A stretch of 64,000 nt of DNA from Enterococcus wangshanyuanii. Its GTDB lineage: Bacteria; Bacillota; Bacilli; Lactobacillales; Enterococcaceae. Position 1 is the first letter of the stretch, and each line of letters begins with the position of its first letter. Below the pieces are notes generated by a model, which searched no databases, was not told the origin of the DNA, and saw only the letters and a list, made by a program, of their open reading frames with translations. Location: contig NZ_CP021876.1 of the NCBI RefSeq assembly GCF_002197645.1, positions 124,001 through 188,000 of the forward strand. Reading direction: 5' to 3'. Position numbers and translations under genes: made by a program. Below, one piece after another: positions 39,528-47,839 of the stretch.

Positions 39528-39701
39528 AAAACTATTGGTCGTTATTGAAAACAATATCAAGCGGCGCAATGAGCATTAGAAAATAATTCACCAAATCTTA
39601 TGAAAAAAGAAGCATTGACTGCTTATCTTACCTATCAATCAGAGAGAAAACCTAGAAAATATACACCTGAAATCGTCCAACGGATTGAAAACATCCTTTG
39701 A
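39528..39701 (+). pseudogene. IS21-like IstA N-terminal remnant with two in-frame TGA codons
   Basis: One frame reads KTIGRY-stop-KQYQAAQ-stop-ALENNSPNLMKKEAL..., ending KPRKYTPEIVQRIENIL. The PRKYTPEI...IL pattern and preceding helix-turn-helix resemble IS21-family IstA proteins. Both internal stops are TGA at 39546 and 39570, where Trp would fit. Only about 58 codons remain, so it is a decayed fragment. Confidence 0.45.
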
Positions 39702-40028
39702 ACTTAGTTTGCCTTCTCAAAAGCCCTCTCAACTTCTATCTTACATGCAGTATAACAATTAAAAATCTTCCATAGACAAGAACACCTTTTAATTATTTGA
39801 AAATCTTTATTAAAATCAAGAAAATACTAGCAAGTAAATCAGTACTATTAAACAATACATGTGTTAGAATTGGTACCAAATATTCTTAAGTTTTGATAGC
39901 TTATTCTTTAAAAAATGAGCAAAAATATTTACTCATTAAATTTATTCGAACATATTTTTGACTAAATTGCTTATGAAGAAAATTAAAATTTGATATAATA
40001 TAATGGTAACTAATTAGGAGGTATCAAA

Positions 40029-40520
40029 TTGGATTTTTATATGAAATTACCCAGAAACAAGAAAGAATTCACACTATTTTTATTAGTCATTTCAATTGTA
40101 TCAGTAAATATAATTGCGCCCTTAATCACTTTTTTAGAAGTTGGTTTTTCTAAAGAAACCTATTTTAACACTCTACAGGTTATTCCTTTCATTTGGTTGT
40201 TTGTAGTTATTTTAGTTTTATTGACACATACTCCAGCTGAAAAAATAACCAAAAAAATTATTCACAAAGATGATAGTTTTAATTCAGTTGTCACAATAAA
40301 CATATTAGTCAATGTTTTGCTCATGTCTATATTTATGACAATAATTGGTACATGGATAGGTAGTAGATCTGTCACTTTTGATGTATTTCATAATTATTTA
40401 AATGTTTGGCCAAGAAATTTTGCGATATCATTAGCGATAGAATTATTAATTGCCCATCCTGTTGCTCGTTTGATATTATACAAACTTCATATATCAAAAG
40501 ATAAGCAGAAAGCTGCTTAA
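40029..40520 (+). CDS. DUF2798 family membrane protein
   Basis: 163 residues from a TTG start at 40029, chosen because TTAGGAGGTATCAAA stands at the right distance; the first ATG is only four codons in. Four membrane helices are visible (about 14-36, 45-65, 88-110, 130-150). The repeated pattern with PLITFLEVGF and HPVARLIL is typical of two DUF2798 modules. The function of the family is unknown. It is monocistronic with a terminator at 40537-40566. Confidence 0.85.
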   Translation: MDFYMKLPRNKKEFTLFLLVISIVSVNIIAPLITFLEVGFSKETYFNTLQVIPFIWLFVVILVLLTHTPAEKITKKIIHKDDSFNSVVTINILVNVLLMSIFMTIIGTWIGSRSVTFDVFHNYLNVWPRNFAISLAIELLIAHPVARLILYKLHISKDKQKAA

Positions 40521-40536
40521 TCACGAATGATTAGTT

Positions 40537-40566
40537 AAAGCAGACGTTTAAGGATCTGCTTTTTTC
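40537..40566 (+). terminator. rho-independent terminator
   Basis: AAAGCAGA and TCTGCTTTTTT form a stem over an 11-base loop with a following T-run, after the DUF2798 gene. Confidence 0.8.
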
Positions 40567-40607
40567 TATGCCCAAAACGAATGTTTTTGGTAGAGATACT
40601 TTTACTA

Positions 40608-40640
40608 AAAAAATAGGATAGAGAAATTCTCTATCCTAGC
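40608..40640 (-). terminator. rho-independent terminator of the small membrane-protein gene
   Basis: TAGGATAGAGA and TCTCTATCCTA form a perfect stem; on the minus strand it is followed by seven T. Confidence 0.9.
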
Positions 40641-40651
40641 CCTCTTAATTA

Positions 40652-40993
40652 TTAATAATTTGAATACTGTTGAAAAACATAACTGAAAATCGTGATAGCT
40701 AAAAGTAAATAAATTAATACAATAGCAATAGCAACAATAAACCACACGAAGCCTGCTCTATTCCACGTTTTTTGAATTGCTTTAAATGTATCAATATCTT
40801 CATGTAAGAAGTTTCCACTTTGCCATGCCCACTCATTTCCTTTAAATCCACATACAAATATCCAAACAATATTAAATAGTGGTATTAAACACAACAACGG
40901 CAGATACGTCTTATTTCCTATCCCCCATACTATATTGAACATAAATGCTCCCCAGTTCCAACCTTTTACTTCATTGGGTGTTTCCCCCATCAT
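40652..40993 (-). CDS. small membrane protein, unknown function
   Basis: 113 residues from the ATG at 40993 (AAGGAGATGAAA upstream; the ATG two codons earlier is too close to the site). The N-terminal part KGWNWGAFMFNIVWGIGNK, then PLLCLIPLFNIVWIFVCGFK and GNEWAW is a conserved pattern of small two- to three-helix proteins in Firmicutes. A second helix pair lies at about 85-107. No name was recognised with confidence. It has its own terminator. Confidence 0.75.
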   Translation of the reverse strand: MMGETPNEVKGWNWGAFMFNIVWGIGNKTYLPLLCLIPLFNIVWIFVCGFKGNEWAWQSGNFLHEDIDTFKAIQKTWNRAGFVWFIVAIAIVLIYLLLAITIFSYVFQQYSNY

Positions 40994-40999
40994 TTTCAT

Positions 41000-41409
41000 C
41001 TCCTTTTTTTCACTTTAAGTAGTTTATCATATTTGAGTAATTATTTGAACTCTCTTTACAAAAAATCCGTTATTTCTTTTGCTTTTGAGCAACTCTATTG
41101 AACACTGAGTAACCTTGTAAGAGCAACGTTCACAAAACGTTCAATTGCCTATACTCTATTGAACTTTTCTATCCTAATTAAAAAGCACCATGATTTTCAT
41201 CATGATGTTTTTCGTACTTTGAGTGTAGATCATGATGTAACACATCCATTATGGTCTACATTCAAAGTGGAGCTAACGCTCAAATCAATATTACTCTTGT
41301 ATCTAATTGGGGAAGATTACTAAAATAAATGACTTCTAATGTTTCATTTTTTCTTGATATTTTTCTACAAAATGAAGATATTCATTAGTTATCTTATACG
41401 TAAGCTCGA
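41000..41409. other. intergenic region with two inverted repeats
   Basis: A hairpin at 41180-41210 (CATCATGAT ... ATCATGGTG on the minus strand, followed by CTTTTT) probably terminates the anti-sigma transcript. A longer imperfect inverted repeat at 41218-41271 (CTTTGAGTGTAGATCAT ... ATGGTCTACATTCAAAG) is unexplained. No gene was seen. Confidence 0.6.
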
Positions 41410-42486
41410 TTATTTATTTTGAACTTCAAAAGAGCCAACATCTTTGATGCTTGTATCATATATATCTGATTCTTCAATCTTAACTTTATAAGTTGATACT
41501 TTATCTAAAGCACTTAAATCCAGTTCGATCTCAAATTTTTCTTTATCTAATTGCTTGAAATTAATATTTGAATTTGAAATCTCTACACCATTCTTATATA
41601 CTGTAATTTCAGGAAAATTCGGATACTCTACTGGAGCATTAAAAGTAATTGTTGTTTGTAATGCATCGCTTTTAGATACAATGTTTGTAACATTATTTGA
41701 ATCAAGAACCTTTGTGTCCGCTGTTTGAAGGAGTGGCAGATAAGCAATATCAAAGCTCCAATCTCCAGTATATTCTAATGAGGTAGGAACACTAAATGGT
41801 TGAGGATTGTCAGGATCAGCAAATGCCTTAGATTCTGCTGTTTCATACTCGTCACGATCCATCCAAGCTAATCTATAAATATGAAGACTTAGTTCTGCAT
41901 TTTCGGGAATACTCTCTGTATCGAAAGTTGATATCACTGATCCATAAAAAGTATCTCCGTCTAATCTAAATGTTGAATAGGAATGTACGCCTTGAAATAA
42001 ATCTTTAGTATCCCCTTTAACAAAGAGACCAAGTTGAATATCTTGATAATCTGATTTAGCCGCTATATCCTTTTTTAGTAACGTTTTTAATTTTTCATCA
42101 TCTATCTTAAACTGATAATCAAAAGCAAATTTTTTCTTTGTGGAAACAAATTTAGTCAACTTTATCTCTCGATCATTTTGAATACTTGTTAAATTGAGTT
42201 CAGTAGGTATGGCATTTTTCTCTACGGTCTCCACTCCAGAATCTATTCCGATCCCTAGTGCATTCTCTATCGCTACCCCTACTGGCGTTTTGGTTATTAT
42301 TAGTAAAAGTGCTACTGCAGCAACTAATACTGCCATGACACTATTTTTAGAAAGTACTTTATAATTTTTCTCTTGTTTAATTTTATTGTTTAGAATATCT
42401 TCTCTATTAGACTCTAGCTTAGTCAGTACTTCATCTGGGATTTTTCTTTCATTCTTAATTTTATCGATTATTTTTTTATCCATCAT
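41410..42486 (-). CDS. DUF4179 anti-sigma factor-like membrane protein
   Basis: 358 residues. A cytoplasmic N-terminus of about 48 residues (IPDEVLTKLESNREDIL) is followed by one membrane helix (VMAVLVAAVALLLIITKTPV) and a large outer domain with the DUF4179 pattern (TPVGVAIENALGIG, then FAFDYQF and VISTFDTE). Its start overlaps the ECF sigma-factor gene by 11 bases, with GGAGGAATCAA inside that gene, so the two are coupled. DUF4179 proteins are thought to hold the sigma factor at the membrane until an outside signal arrives. Confidence 0.88.
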   Translation of the reverse strand: MMDKKIIDKIKNERKIPDEVLTKLESNREDILNNKIKQEKNYKVLSKNSVMAVLVAAVALLLIITKTPVGVAIENALGIGIDSGVETVEKNAIPTELNLTSIQNDREIKLTKFVSTKKKFAFDYQFKIDDEKLKTLLKKDIAAKSDYQDIQLGLFVKGDTKDLFQGVHSYSTFRLDGDTFYGSVISTFDTESIPENAELSLHIYRLAWMDRDEYETAESKAFADPDNPQPFSVPTSLEYTGDWSFDIAYLPLLQTADTKVLDSNNVTNIVSKSDALQTTITFNAPVEYPNFPEITVYKNGVEISNSNINFKQLDKEKFEIELDLSALDKVSTYKVKIEESDIYDTSIKDVGSFEVQNK

Positions 42487-42994
42487 TTGATTCCTCCAAT
42501 AAAATTTTCAATTTCATTTTTCCTCTAGCTAATCTTGTCTTTACAGTATTTACAGATATTTTCAACTGTTCAGATATTTCTTTGATACTAAACCCTGCAT
42601 AATAATATAGTATAAGCGGTATTCTGTAGATTTCTTCCAATCCATTCAATTCTTGCTCTACATCAAAGGTGTTGTGCCTCTCTACTTTATCAGCTATATA
42701 CCTCTCTTCAGACTCTGCATCGGCTGTTTTTCTCTTTAAAATGTCTTTTGCACTATTAGTCATTATTTGAAAGATCCAAGAATTAAATGCTTCTTCATTT
42801 TTTAACTTCGTTATTTTCGTCCATGCACGTATCTCTGTTTCTTGCATGCAATCAGCTACATCTTCGTCATTCCAAAGTATTTTATATGCTGAATTATATA
42901 AAATGTCCTGATAAGCTGTACATAGCTCAATAAAAGCTTGTGAATTTCCTTTTTTAGCTTTTCTAACTAAGTGTACATCTACATTTTTTTGCAC
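42476..42994 (-). CDS. ECF-type RNA polymerase sigma factor
   Basis: 172 residues from a GTG at 42994, chosen because AAGGGAGGAATATTT precedes it; the upstream ATG at 43012 lies inside that site. Region 2 shows AYQDILYNSAYKILWNDEDV and VADCMQETEIRAWTKI. Region 4 has RIPLILYYYAGFSIKEISEQ and SVNTVKTRLARGKMKL. It forms an operon with the overlapping DUF4179 anti-sigma gene. Such pairs usually control envelope-stress genes and their own promoter. The secreted-protein gene at 43175 lies upstream behind a terminator. Confidence 0.92.
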   Translation of the reverse strand: MQKNVDVHLVRKAKKGNSQAFIELCTAYQDILYNSAYKILWNDEDVADCMQETEIRAWTKITKLKNEEAFNSWIFQIMTNSAKDILKRKTADAESEERYIADKVERHNTFDVEQELNGLEEIYRIPLILYYYAGFSIKEISEQLKISVNTVKTRLARGKMKLKILLEESNDG

Positions 42995-43084
42995 AAATAT
43001 TCCTCCCTTCATAATATAAGACTGCGAATTTTCCTAAAAAGTTTCATTGCAAATATATTTTTATTTGTATGTACTTTATTTATC

Positions 43085-43128
43085 AAAAAAAAGACCAGAA
43101 TATACATTATGAAATATTCTGGTCCTTT
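43085..43128 (-). terminator. rho-independent terminator of the secreted-protein gene
   Basis: On the minus strand GGACCAGAATAT pairs with ATATTCTGGTC and is followed by eight T. Confidence 0.9.
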
Positions 43129-43174
43129 ATATTAATAATTTGGATTGCTTCTCATGTAATAGAAATGAGTATGA

Positions 43175-43822
43175 TTAGTATATATAGTATCGGCTTCCTT
43201 TAACAGGATTGTATGTTGCAAAATATCCTTGTAGTTTTGCTGACCCACTTTTTGAAGGAAAATATACCCAGTCTAGATTTGCGTCAACCACATGTTTACG
43301 TAAGAAACTATTATTTCCTGGAATCACAGTATAAAAATAGAATGAATCTTTTGTAGCTCTTACACCAAATTTTGGGTTTGCATTGTAATCTCTAAATTTA
43401 AATTGGGCTCCACTGTATCTCCAACCTGATCCAGAAAATTCACATGAATTATATGGAATCCATGCAGTTTGATTATCTCTTGGTGCTCCGGCAGCAAATG
43501 TCATGAATGGAGGCAAGTTTTTTTCAGTGGTGTCTACTACCTCTACATCTTTTACGGAGCTAAAAACTTCATCATAGATTTCCTGTGTAGGTTCTTCAAT
43601 ATTTAAATCTTGTATTTCTTCTTCAATAGCTTCAATTACTTCAAGTGAACTTTCTTGAGTCATTATTTCATCTATCTCTGGATTATAAATTAAGCCCGTT
43701 CCCTCTTCAACATTCTTTTTCATGCTTTCATATGAAGCAGCTTCAGAAGTATGTGCATTCCAAATTAACCCCATACACCCAACAGCGCCAAATAAAAGCG
43801 CCTTTTCTAACATTTTTTTCAT
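43175..43822 (-). CDS. secreted protein of unknown function
   Basis: 215 residues from the ATG at 43822 (AAAGGGGAAAAAATA upstream). A signal peptide (KALLFGAVGCMGLIWNAHTSEA) is followed by an acidic stretch of about 75 residues (EEEIQDLNIEEPTQ) that looks like a propeptide. A compact, aromatic and basic C-terminal domain (SCEFSGSGWRYSGAQFKFRD, YFPSKSGSAKLQGYFATYNP) follows. The layout of acidic pro-region and basic mature domain suggests a protein released by proteolysis. No family was recognised. It is upstream of the ECF sigma gene but separated by a terminator. Confidence 0.75.
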   Translation of the reverse strand: MKKMLEKALLFGAVGCMGLIWNAHTSEAASYESMKKNVEEGTGLIYNPEIDEIMTQESSLEVIEAIEEEIQDLNIEEPTQEIYDEVFSSVKDVEVVDTTEKNLPPFMTFAAGAPRDNQTAWIPYNSCEFSGSGWRYSGAQFKFRDYNANPKFGVRATKDSFYFYTVIPGNNSFLRKHVVDANLDWVYFPSKSGSAKLQGYFATYNPVKGSRYYIY

Positions 43823-43996
43823 TATTTTTTCCCCTTTATTATTTTTTACAAGCATTTAATCAATATTTATCTTTATGCCTGTTATTGATATTTTATCATA
43901 ATGTATTCTGTATTCAAAGATATATTTTATGAATGTTATGTATGGATTAAACTTTAAATGTGCTAATCATCAGTTACGTTTACATATGAATATCAC

Positions 43997-44031
43997 AAAG
44001 AAGCTGACCTAAAGGGAGATCAACTTCTTTT
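43997..44031 (+). terminator. hairpin between the secreted-protein gene and the accessory region
   Basis: AAGAAGcTGA pairs with TCAaCTTCTT, followed by TTTT. No plus-strand gene lies just before it. The 43823-44114 gap otherwise shows no gene. Confidence 0.5.
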
Positions 44032-44114
44032 CATGCTTTTAAAGTCAGACATTCGTCTTTATTTAAGTATACTGCATGTTGAATTGTTTTACACTCTCTA
44101 ACAATTTTCTTGAC

Positions 44115-44879
44115 TTAATACCCTCTACTTCCTTTATTCTTATACGTTCGTAAAAGTAAATCTACTTCTTGTTTTGACGGTTCTTTATATTTTTCATAAA
44201 TTTCTTTATACACCTTAAGCAACTCTCTTAATCGGAAATTCATGTCTTCCTGATCAAACATTTCAAGATCCAACGTGCTACTATCCAACCATCTTATATA
44301 GTCTTCATATTCATCCCCAGCCCTAACTTTTAGACTTGCTGCCAATTTTTCCAGTCCGTAAACTCCGCCGACATCTTCAATGATTCCATAACCTTCACCT
44401 TCAGTTACATACGGTGTATCTGAGTCTATTCGTTCCTTTTTCTCACAGTTTTCTAAATAAATAGACACTTCCCAACTATCCCCAAAATCATAGAAACATG
44501 ACAGTTCCATACCTTTTTTTCGAGTGATCTGTTTTACTTTTAATTTGTCTGCTCGCAATAGTTTTTCTGTATCAATCTTGAAATCTTCATAGCCTGGCAA
44601 CTCATATCTTATTCTTTTTAATATCTCTTTATTACTCTGCTTTTCAAGATAAGGAGTAAGCTGCTCGATAGAATATTCTTGCCCTAATTCTTTCAAGACG
44701 TCTTTCCTGATATCTTGTGTAATAGAAAATAAATGACTTGCGTGCATTTCATACATGATCATAATTGTATACGCAAGCTCAGCTATCGTCTTTTCTCCAG
44801 TAATCTCAAAACGACGCCAAATTTTTGGCTGATAGTCCTTTAGCTCTGAGTAAAAGTAATATATATCTTGTTCAACCAT
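44115..44879 (-). CDS. plasmid pRiA4b ORF-3-like protein
   Basis: 254 residues. The N-terminal half has YYFYSELKDYQPKIWRRFEI and the central part SCFYDFGDSWEVSIYLEN, then EGEGYGIIEDVGGVYGL. These are the hallmark motifs of the pRiA4b ORF-3-like family (PF07929), found mostly on plasmids and mobile elements. The biochemical role of the family is not established. It ends the minus-strand gene run of the accessory region, separated by about 230 bp from the next small gene, and may have its own promoter. Confidence 0.9.
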   Translation of the reverse strand: MVEQDIYYFYSELKDYQPKIWRRFEITGEKTIAELAYTIMIMYEMHASHLFSITQDIRKDVLKELGQEYSIEQLTPYLEKQSNKEILKRIRYELPGYEDFKIDTEKLLRADKLKVKQITRKKGMELSCFYDFGDSWEVSIYLENCEKKERIDSDTPYVTEGEGYGIIEDVGGVYGLEKLAASLKVRAGDEYEDYIRWLDSSTLDLEMFDQEDMNFRLRELLKVYKEIYEKYKEPSKQEVDLLLRTYKNKGSRGY

Positions 44880-45108
44880 CGCTTACTCCTCCGTCTATTC
44901 AGTAGGTTTAATATCTACATTGTACCATATCATCAATAATACTAAATTGACGTCCACAGAAAATCAGCTCTTTCCAAAAAAAATCTTCCAGTTGCCTTGA
45001 TTAGGCTACTGAAAGATTAATGATGTGACGGAAAGTTCCGCTAACATCATTCTATATGATTTACAGTTGGTCTACAAGTTAAGGAAGACCCCGTTTGTTT
45101 AACTTTTC

Positions 45109-45309
45109 TTAGTGAACCACTGAAAATGCCGGTCTTTTTATTTTTGAAAAAGAATATCCTTGTTGCTTCAGTTGTTGCTTTTTGACAACATATTTATCAA
45201 TTCCACACAGAACAATTACGGTATTATCTAAAATACTAAAAACTTCTCCAGTAACTTCTTTTCCTGATAAAGTCTGAACTGTCACCGTTTCTCCTTTTGT
45301 TAATTTCAT
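45109..45309 (-). CDS. small protein with an SH3/KOW-like pattern, function unknown
   Basis: 66 residues; GGAGATAGAGGA upstream is a usable site. The sequence KGETVTVQTLSGKEVTGEVF then TVIVLCGIDKYVVKKQQL suggests a small beta-barrel of SH3 or Sm type that might bind nucleic acid. This is a fold guess only. It lies in the minus-strand accessory run but is not preceded by the repeated junction motif. Confidence 0.6.
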   Translation of the reverse strand: MKLTKGETVTVQTLSGKEVTGEVFSILDNTVIVLCGIDKYVVKKQQLKQQGYSFSKIKRPAFSVVH

Positions 45310-45479
45310 TCCTCTATCTCCAATAATTTGATTTGTATCATTTTACACTAAAGATTTACCTAGTAAAAGTGATTATATCACAATACACGAACGTAAAATT
45401 TGCTTATACTCAAATTTTACATAGAAAGGATAAAATAAAAGGATCATTCCATCCCTTCTCGAAAGAAATCGAATATACT

Positions 45480-45746
45480 TTAGCCAAATGTTACTAGTCC
45501 TTTTCGTGGCTTGTCAGACTCATTTGTAATTCTTTCATCATATTTGTATGAACATATCTGCTTTAAATTAAAACGAATCTTTCCCCATTTTTTACTATCA
45601 ATAGATTTTGTCCATTCTTCACCTATTGATATTTTTTCTTCTATTTCATTAAATATGAGAGTTGCTTCTTCATTTTCAAAACTAAGTGAATTATTTGAGC
45701 CACTAGATATTTCTACATACAATTTACTTTTGTTTTGTTGTTTCAT
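45480..45746 (-). CDS. small hypothetical protein of the junction-motif gene array
   Basis: 88 residues from the ATG at 45746 (AGGAAGGAAGATTTTT upstream); a longer frame starts inside the spacer. Contains LYVEISSGSNNSLSFENEEA and EEWTKSIDSKKWGKIRFNLK; soluble, no recognised domain. It is preceded by the repeated motif at 45777. Confidence 0.65.
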   Translation of the reverse strand: MKQQNKSKLYVEISSGSNNSLSFENEEATLIFNEIEEKISIGEEWTKSIDSKKWGKIRFNLKQICSYKYDERITNESDKPRKGLVTFG

Positions 45747-45831
45747 AAAAATCTTCCTTCCTGATTTTTGCTTTATCAAAAACCGTCATTATTAATCGAT
45801 TCTATCAAAATATGCTTGTCCATCATCACCT

Positions 45832-46251
45832 TTAATTTTTTTTTACTTTGTTCCTTAGAAACGCATCGTTGATTTTTCTAAATGTTTCTATTAATAAGGT
45901 AACTTCGTTCAAATTATTCGCTTGTGCAGTAACAGAAACAAGAACTGGATACGTCTCTTGATTAGTAGGTGGAACATTCAATAGAAATGGTGTATTTTCA
46001 AAAGAGACTTTTAACTCCTGTAACTCTATTTTTGAATAGCAAGTGTAGGGTAAATCATCGTTTGTTACTACATAAGATCCATTTGAATATACTTCAATAC
46101 AAATGGTATCGTCAGAAACATCATTATATTTATTTTCATAGAGCAAATAAGAATGAGGCATCTCCTTTTTATATTCTTCAATGATCCTATCAGAATCATC
46201 TTCAACAGTGCCTAACCGATTTAAAACCTTTTCAATTTCTTTTGTTTTCAT
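45832..46251 (-). CDS. hypothetical protein of the junction-motif array, possibly frameshifted at its end
   Basis: 139 residues with GGGAAGGAGAAAATTGAA upstream. Contains KVLNRLGTVEDDSDRIIEEY, YLLYENKYNDVSDDTICIEV and an ordered C-terminal half; no family recognised. The reading frame ends in a run of nine A (KVKKN). With one A fewer it would continue KIKGDDGQAYFDRID and stop at a TAATAA directly abutting the next junction motif, where the other genes of the array stop. The end is therefore probably truncated by slippage. Confidence 0.7.
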   Translation of the reverse strand: MKTKEIEKVLNRLGTVEDDSDRIIEEYKKEMPHSYLLYENKYNDVSDDTICIEVYSNGSYVVTNDDLPYTCYSKIELQELKVSFENTPFLLNVPPTNQETYPVLVSVTAQANNLNEVTLLIETFRKINDAFLRNKVKKN

Positions 46252-46280
46252 TTCAATTTTCTCCTTCCCAAAAACCGTCG

Positions 46281-47054
46281 TTAATTAGCTATTTCCTTTA
46301 GTTGATTTTCTAGCTGCTTAATTTTCAACCAAGCATCTCTTTTCAGCCGTCTTTCTTCTCTGTAGTCTTTTTTGATTAGTACCACATCTTCCTTCAAATA
46401 TTTGAGTTCTTGAGACAATACTGAAAGCACCAATTCCTTGTAATCTTCGCTTACACTAGAATCGATTAAAAGGTTCAAGAATTTATTTTTGTCTTCAGCA
46501 TAAATTTCCAACATGAAATCCACTAGAAAATCACTTTTTCCTTTGGCTGTTCTTTTCACTATTTCTTTCATCAATGTCTCTGTATTATAAATTGACAGTC
46601 CTTTTTCAATTTGTTTTGCTTTGAAGACCTCACGATTCATCGAAGTTACTAGGTTTCTGAAGAGAATTTCTTCATTAATTATCAATTCTTTCTGCCTGAT
46701 TGGTTTTTTCTTTACTGTAATAGTCCCTTTTCTATAGGTTAATACTCCTATATGTTTAGGAATGTCTGCTATGACAACCTCATATAGTTCTACTGGAAGA
46801 ACAAAATAATTGAAATGTCCTAAAAATGTTAGTTTATTTTTAGAATAAAAATCTTGCTTACTTACTTTAATTTCATAAAATCTCCAGATTTTTTCATATC
46901 CTTCTGAACGATTGCCCCTCATTTCAACAGATAAGGTATCTACAATACCTTCATTACCTGGCATCGTTACTTCATCTACAGCTATATGTCCCAAATCATA
47001 ACAGTAATCATACAGCGCTTTTTCAATGTTTTTAGTAAGGCTTGTCTTGCTCAC
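46281..47054 (-). CDS. MmcB-like PD-(D/E)xK nuclease-fold protein
   Basis: 257 residues from a GTG at 47054 (GAAAGAAGGTGACAATTA upstream). The N-terminal half reads EKALYDYCYDLGHIAVDEVT, GIVDTLSVEM, WRFYEIKVSKQDFYSKNKLT and GHFNYFVLPVELYEVV. The pattern VD...EIKVSKxDF is that of MmcB-like and related PD-(D/E)xK nuclease-fold proteins. The Asp, Glu and Lys of the active site all appear present. The C-terminal half is helical and charged, with a coiled-coil end. Such proteins act on DNA in repair or plasmid/phage conflicts; its substrate is unknown. Confidence 0.75.
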   Translation of the reverse strand: MSKTSLTKNIEKALYDYCYDLGHIAVDEVTMPGNEGIVDTLSVEMRGNRSEGYEKIWRFYEIKVSKQDFYSKNKLTFLGHFNYFVLPVELYEVVIADIPKHIGVLTYRKGTITVKKKPIRQKELIINEEILFRNLVTSMNREVFKAKQIEKGLSIYNTETLMKEIVKRTAKGKSDFLVDFMLEIYAEDKNKFLNLLIDSSVSEDYKELVLSVLSQELKYLKEDVVLIKKDYREERRLKRDAWLKIKQLENQLKEIAN

Positions 47055-47097
47055 TAATTGTCACCTTCTTTCTTGTCCCAAAAACCGTCGTTAATCT

Positions 47098-47334
47098 TTA
47101 ACTAGAAACAACTTCCATCTTGCTCCAATTACTAACTTTATTTTTCAGTTTTTCCATAGCATTTTCGGCTCTTTTTTTTGAAGTATAATCTTTTGCATTC
47201 CTTATATCATCAACAAAGTTTCCAAACACTTCACCTTGTACAATATATGTTGTGCCAGAATAGTAATACTCAATTTCTATTCCTCCACCGAAATTTTGTG
47301 AAACCCTAATAACAAAATTTTCTTTACATTTCAT
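47098..47334 (-). CDS. small hypothetical protein of the junction-motif array
   Basis: 78 residues from the ATG at 47334 (GAAAGGGGATAACAAC upstream). Beta-rich N-terminus (FVIRVSQNFGGGIEIEYYYS) and helical C-terminus with AKDYTSKKRAENAMEKLKNK. No family recognised. Motif copies lie on both sides. Confidence 0.65.
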   Translation of the reverse strand: MKCKENFVIRVSQNFGGGIEIEYYYSGTTYIVQGEVFGNFVDDIRNAKDYTSKKRAENAMEKLKNKVSNWSKMEVVSS

Positions 47335-47403
47335 GTTGTTATCCCCTTTCAAAAACCGTCATTTTTTATTGAAATAGCTTTTCAGTGCATTCTCTACTGT
47401 GCT

Positions 47404-47547
47404 TTATCCTAATTCTTCTATTAATATTGAATGAATACTAGAGATCGATTCCAGTTCTTTTGCTTCAAGTGCTAACTGATCAAAATATTTCATTGGATCT
47501 TCAATTTCAGTAAAGCAAACTTGTTTGAGTTTGTCTGATAATAACAT
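47404..47547 (-). CDS. very small protein, probably shortened by an in-frame stop
   Basis: 47 residues starting MLLSDKLKQVCFTEIEDPMK, with GGAAAGGGAAGATTTGAAT upstream, ending ILIEELG. Beyond the TAA the same frame continues for 14 codons (STVENALKSYFNKK) to a TGA at 47359 that forms the start of the next junction motif. The original gene probably encoded 62 residues. No domain recognised. Confidence 0.6.
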   Translation of the reverse strand: MLLSDKLKQVCFTEIEDPMKYFDQLALEAKELESISSIHSILIEELG

Positions 47548-47578
47548 ATTCAAATCTTCCCTTTCCTAAAACCGTCGT

Positions 47579-47797
47579 TTAATTCCCATATTTTCGTACT
47601 ACAAAATTTTCGCCATATTCTTCTTTCCAAAAGCCCTTTTGGACTGGCTGTAGCAGGTAAACTTCTGAAACGTCCTCCGGTAAATTTGCATAGTGATCAC
47701 ATAAATCATCAAAATATTTTTTTGCTTCATCAAAACTGTTGAAAGGTATTGTTTCTTCATTTTGTGGATCATATACAAAAAATTTATCTGATTTCAT
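47579..47797 (-). CDS. small acidic hypothetical protein of the junction-motif array
   Basis: 72 residues, AAAAGGAGGTTGATCAACG upstream. Sequence includes FVYDPQNEETIPFNSFDEAK, KYFDDLCDHYANLPEDVSEV and FWKEEYGENFVVRKYGN; rich in Asp, Glu and aromatic residues. Small acidic proteins of this kind on mobile elements sometimes mimic DNA, but nothing here proves that. Confidence 0.65.
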   Translation of the reverse strand: MKSDKFFVYDPQNEETIPFNSFDEAKKYFDDLCDHYANLPEDVSEVYLLQPVQKGFWKEEYGENFVVRKYGN

Positions 47798-47839
47798 CGT
47801 TGATCAACCTCCTTTTTTTGCTCTATCAATAACCGTCAT

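Larger units (their letters stand above)
39080..40028. other. 950-bp intergenic region with a long hairpin and an IS remnant
   Basis: Downstream of the oxidoreductase gene a perfect 11-bp stem lies at 39119-39150. At 39528-39701 a decayed transposase start is readable. The rest has no recognised gene. The AGGAGG site at 40016 belongs to the next gene. Confidence 0.5.
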
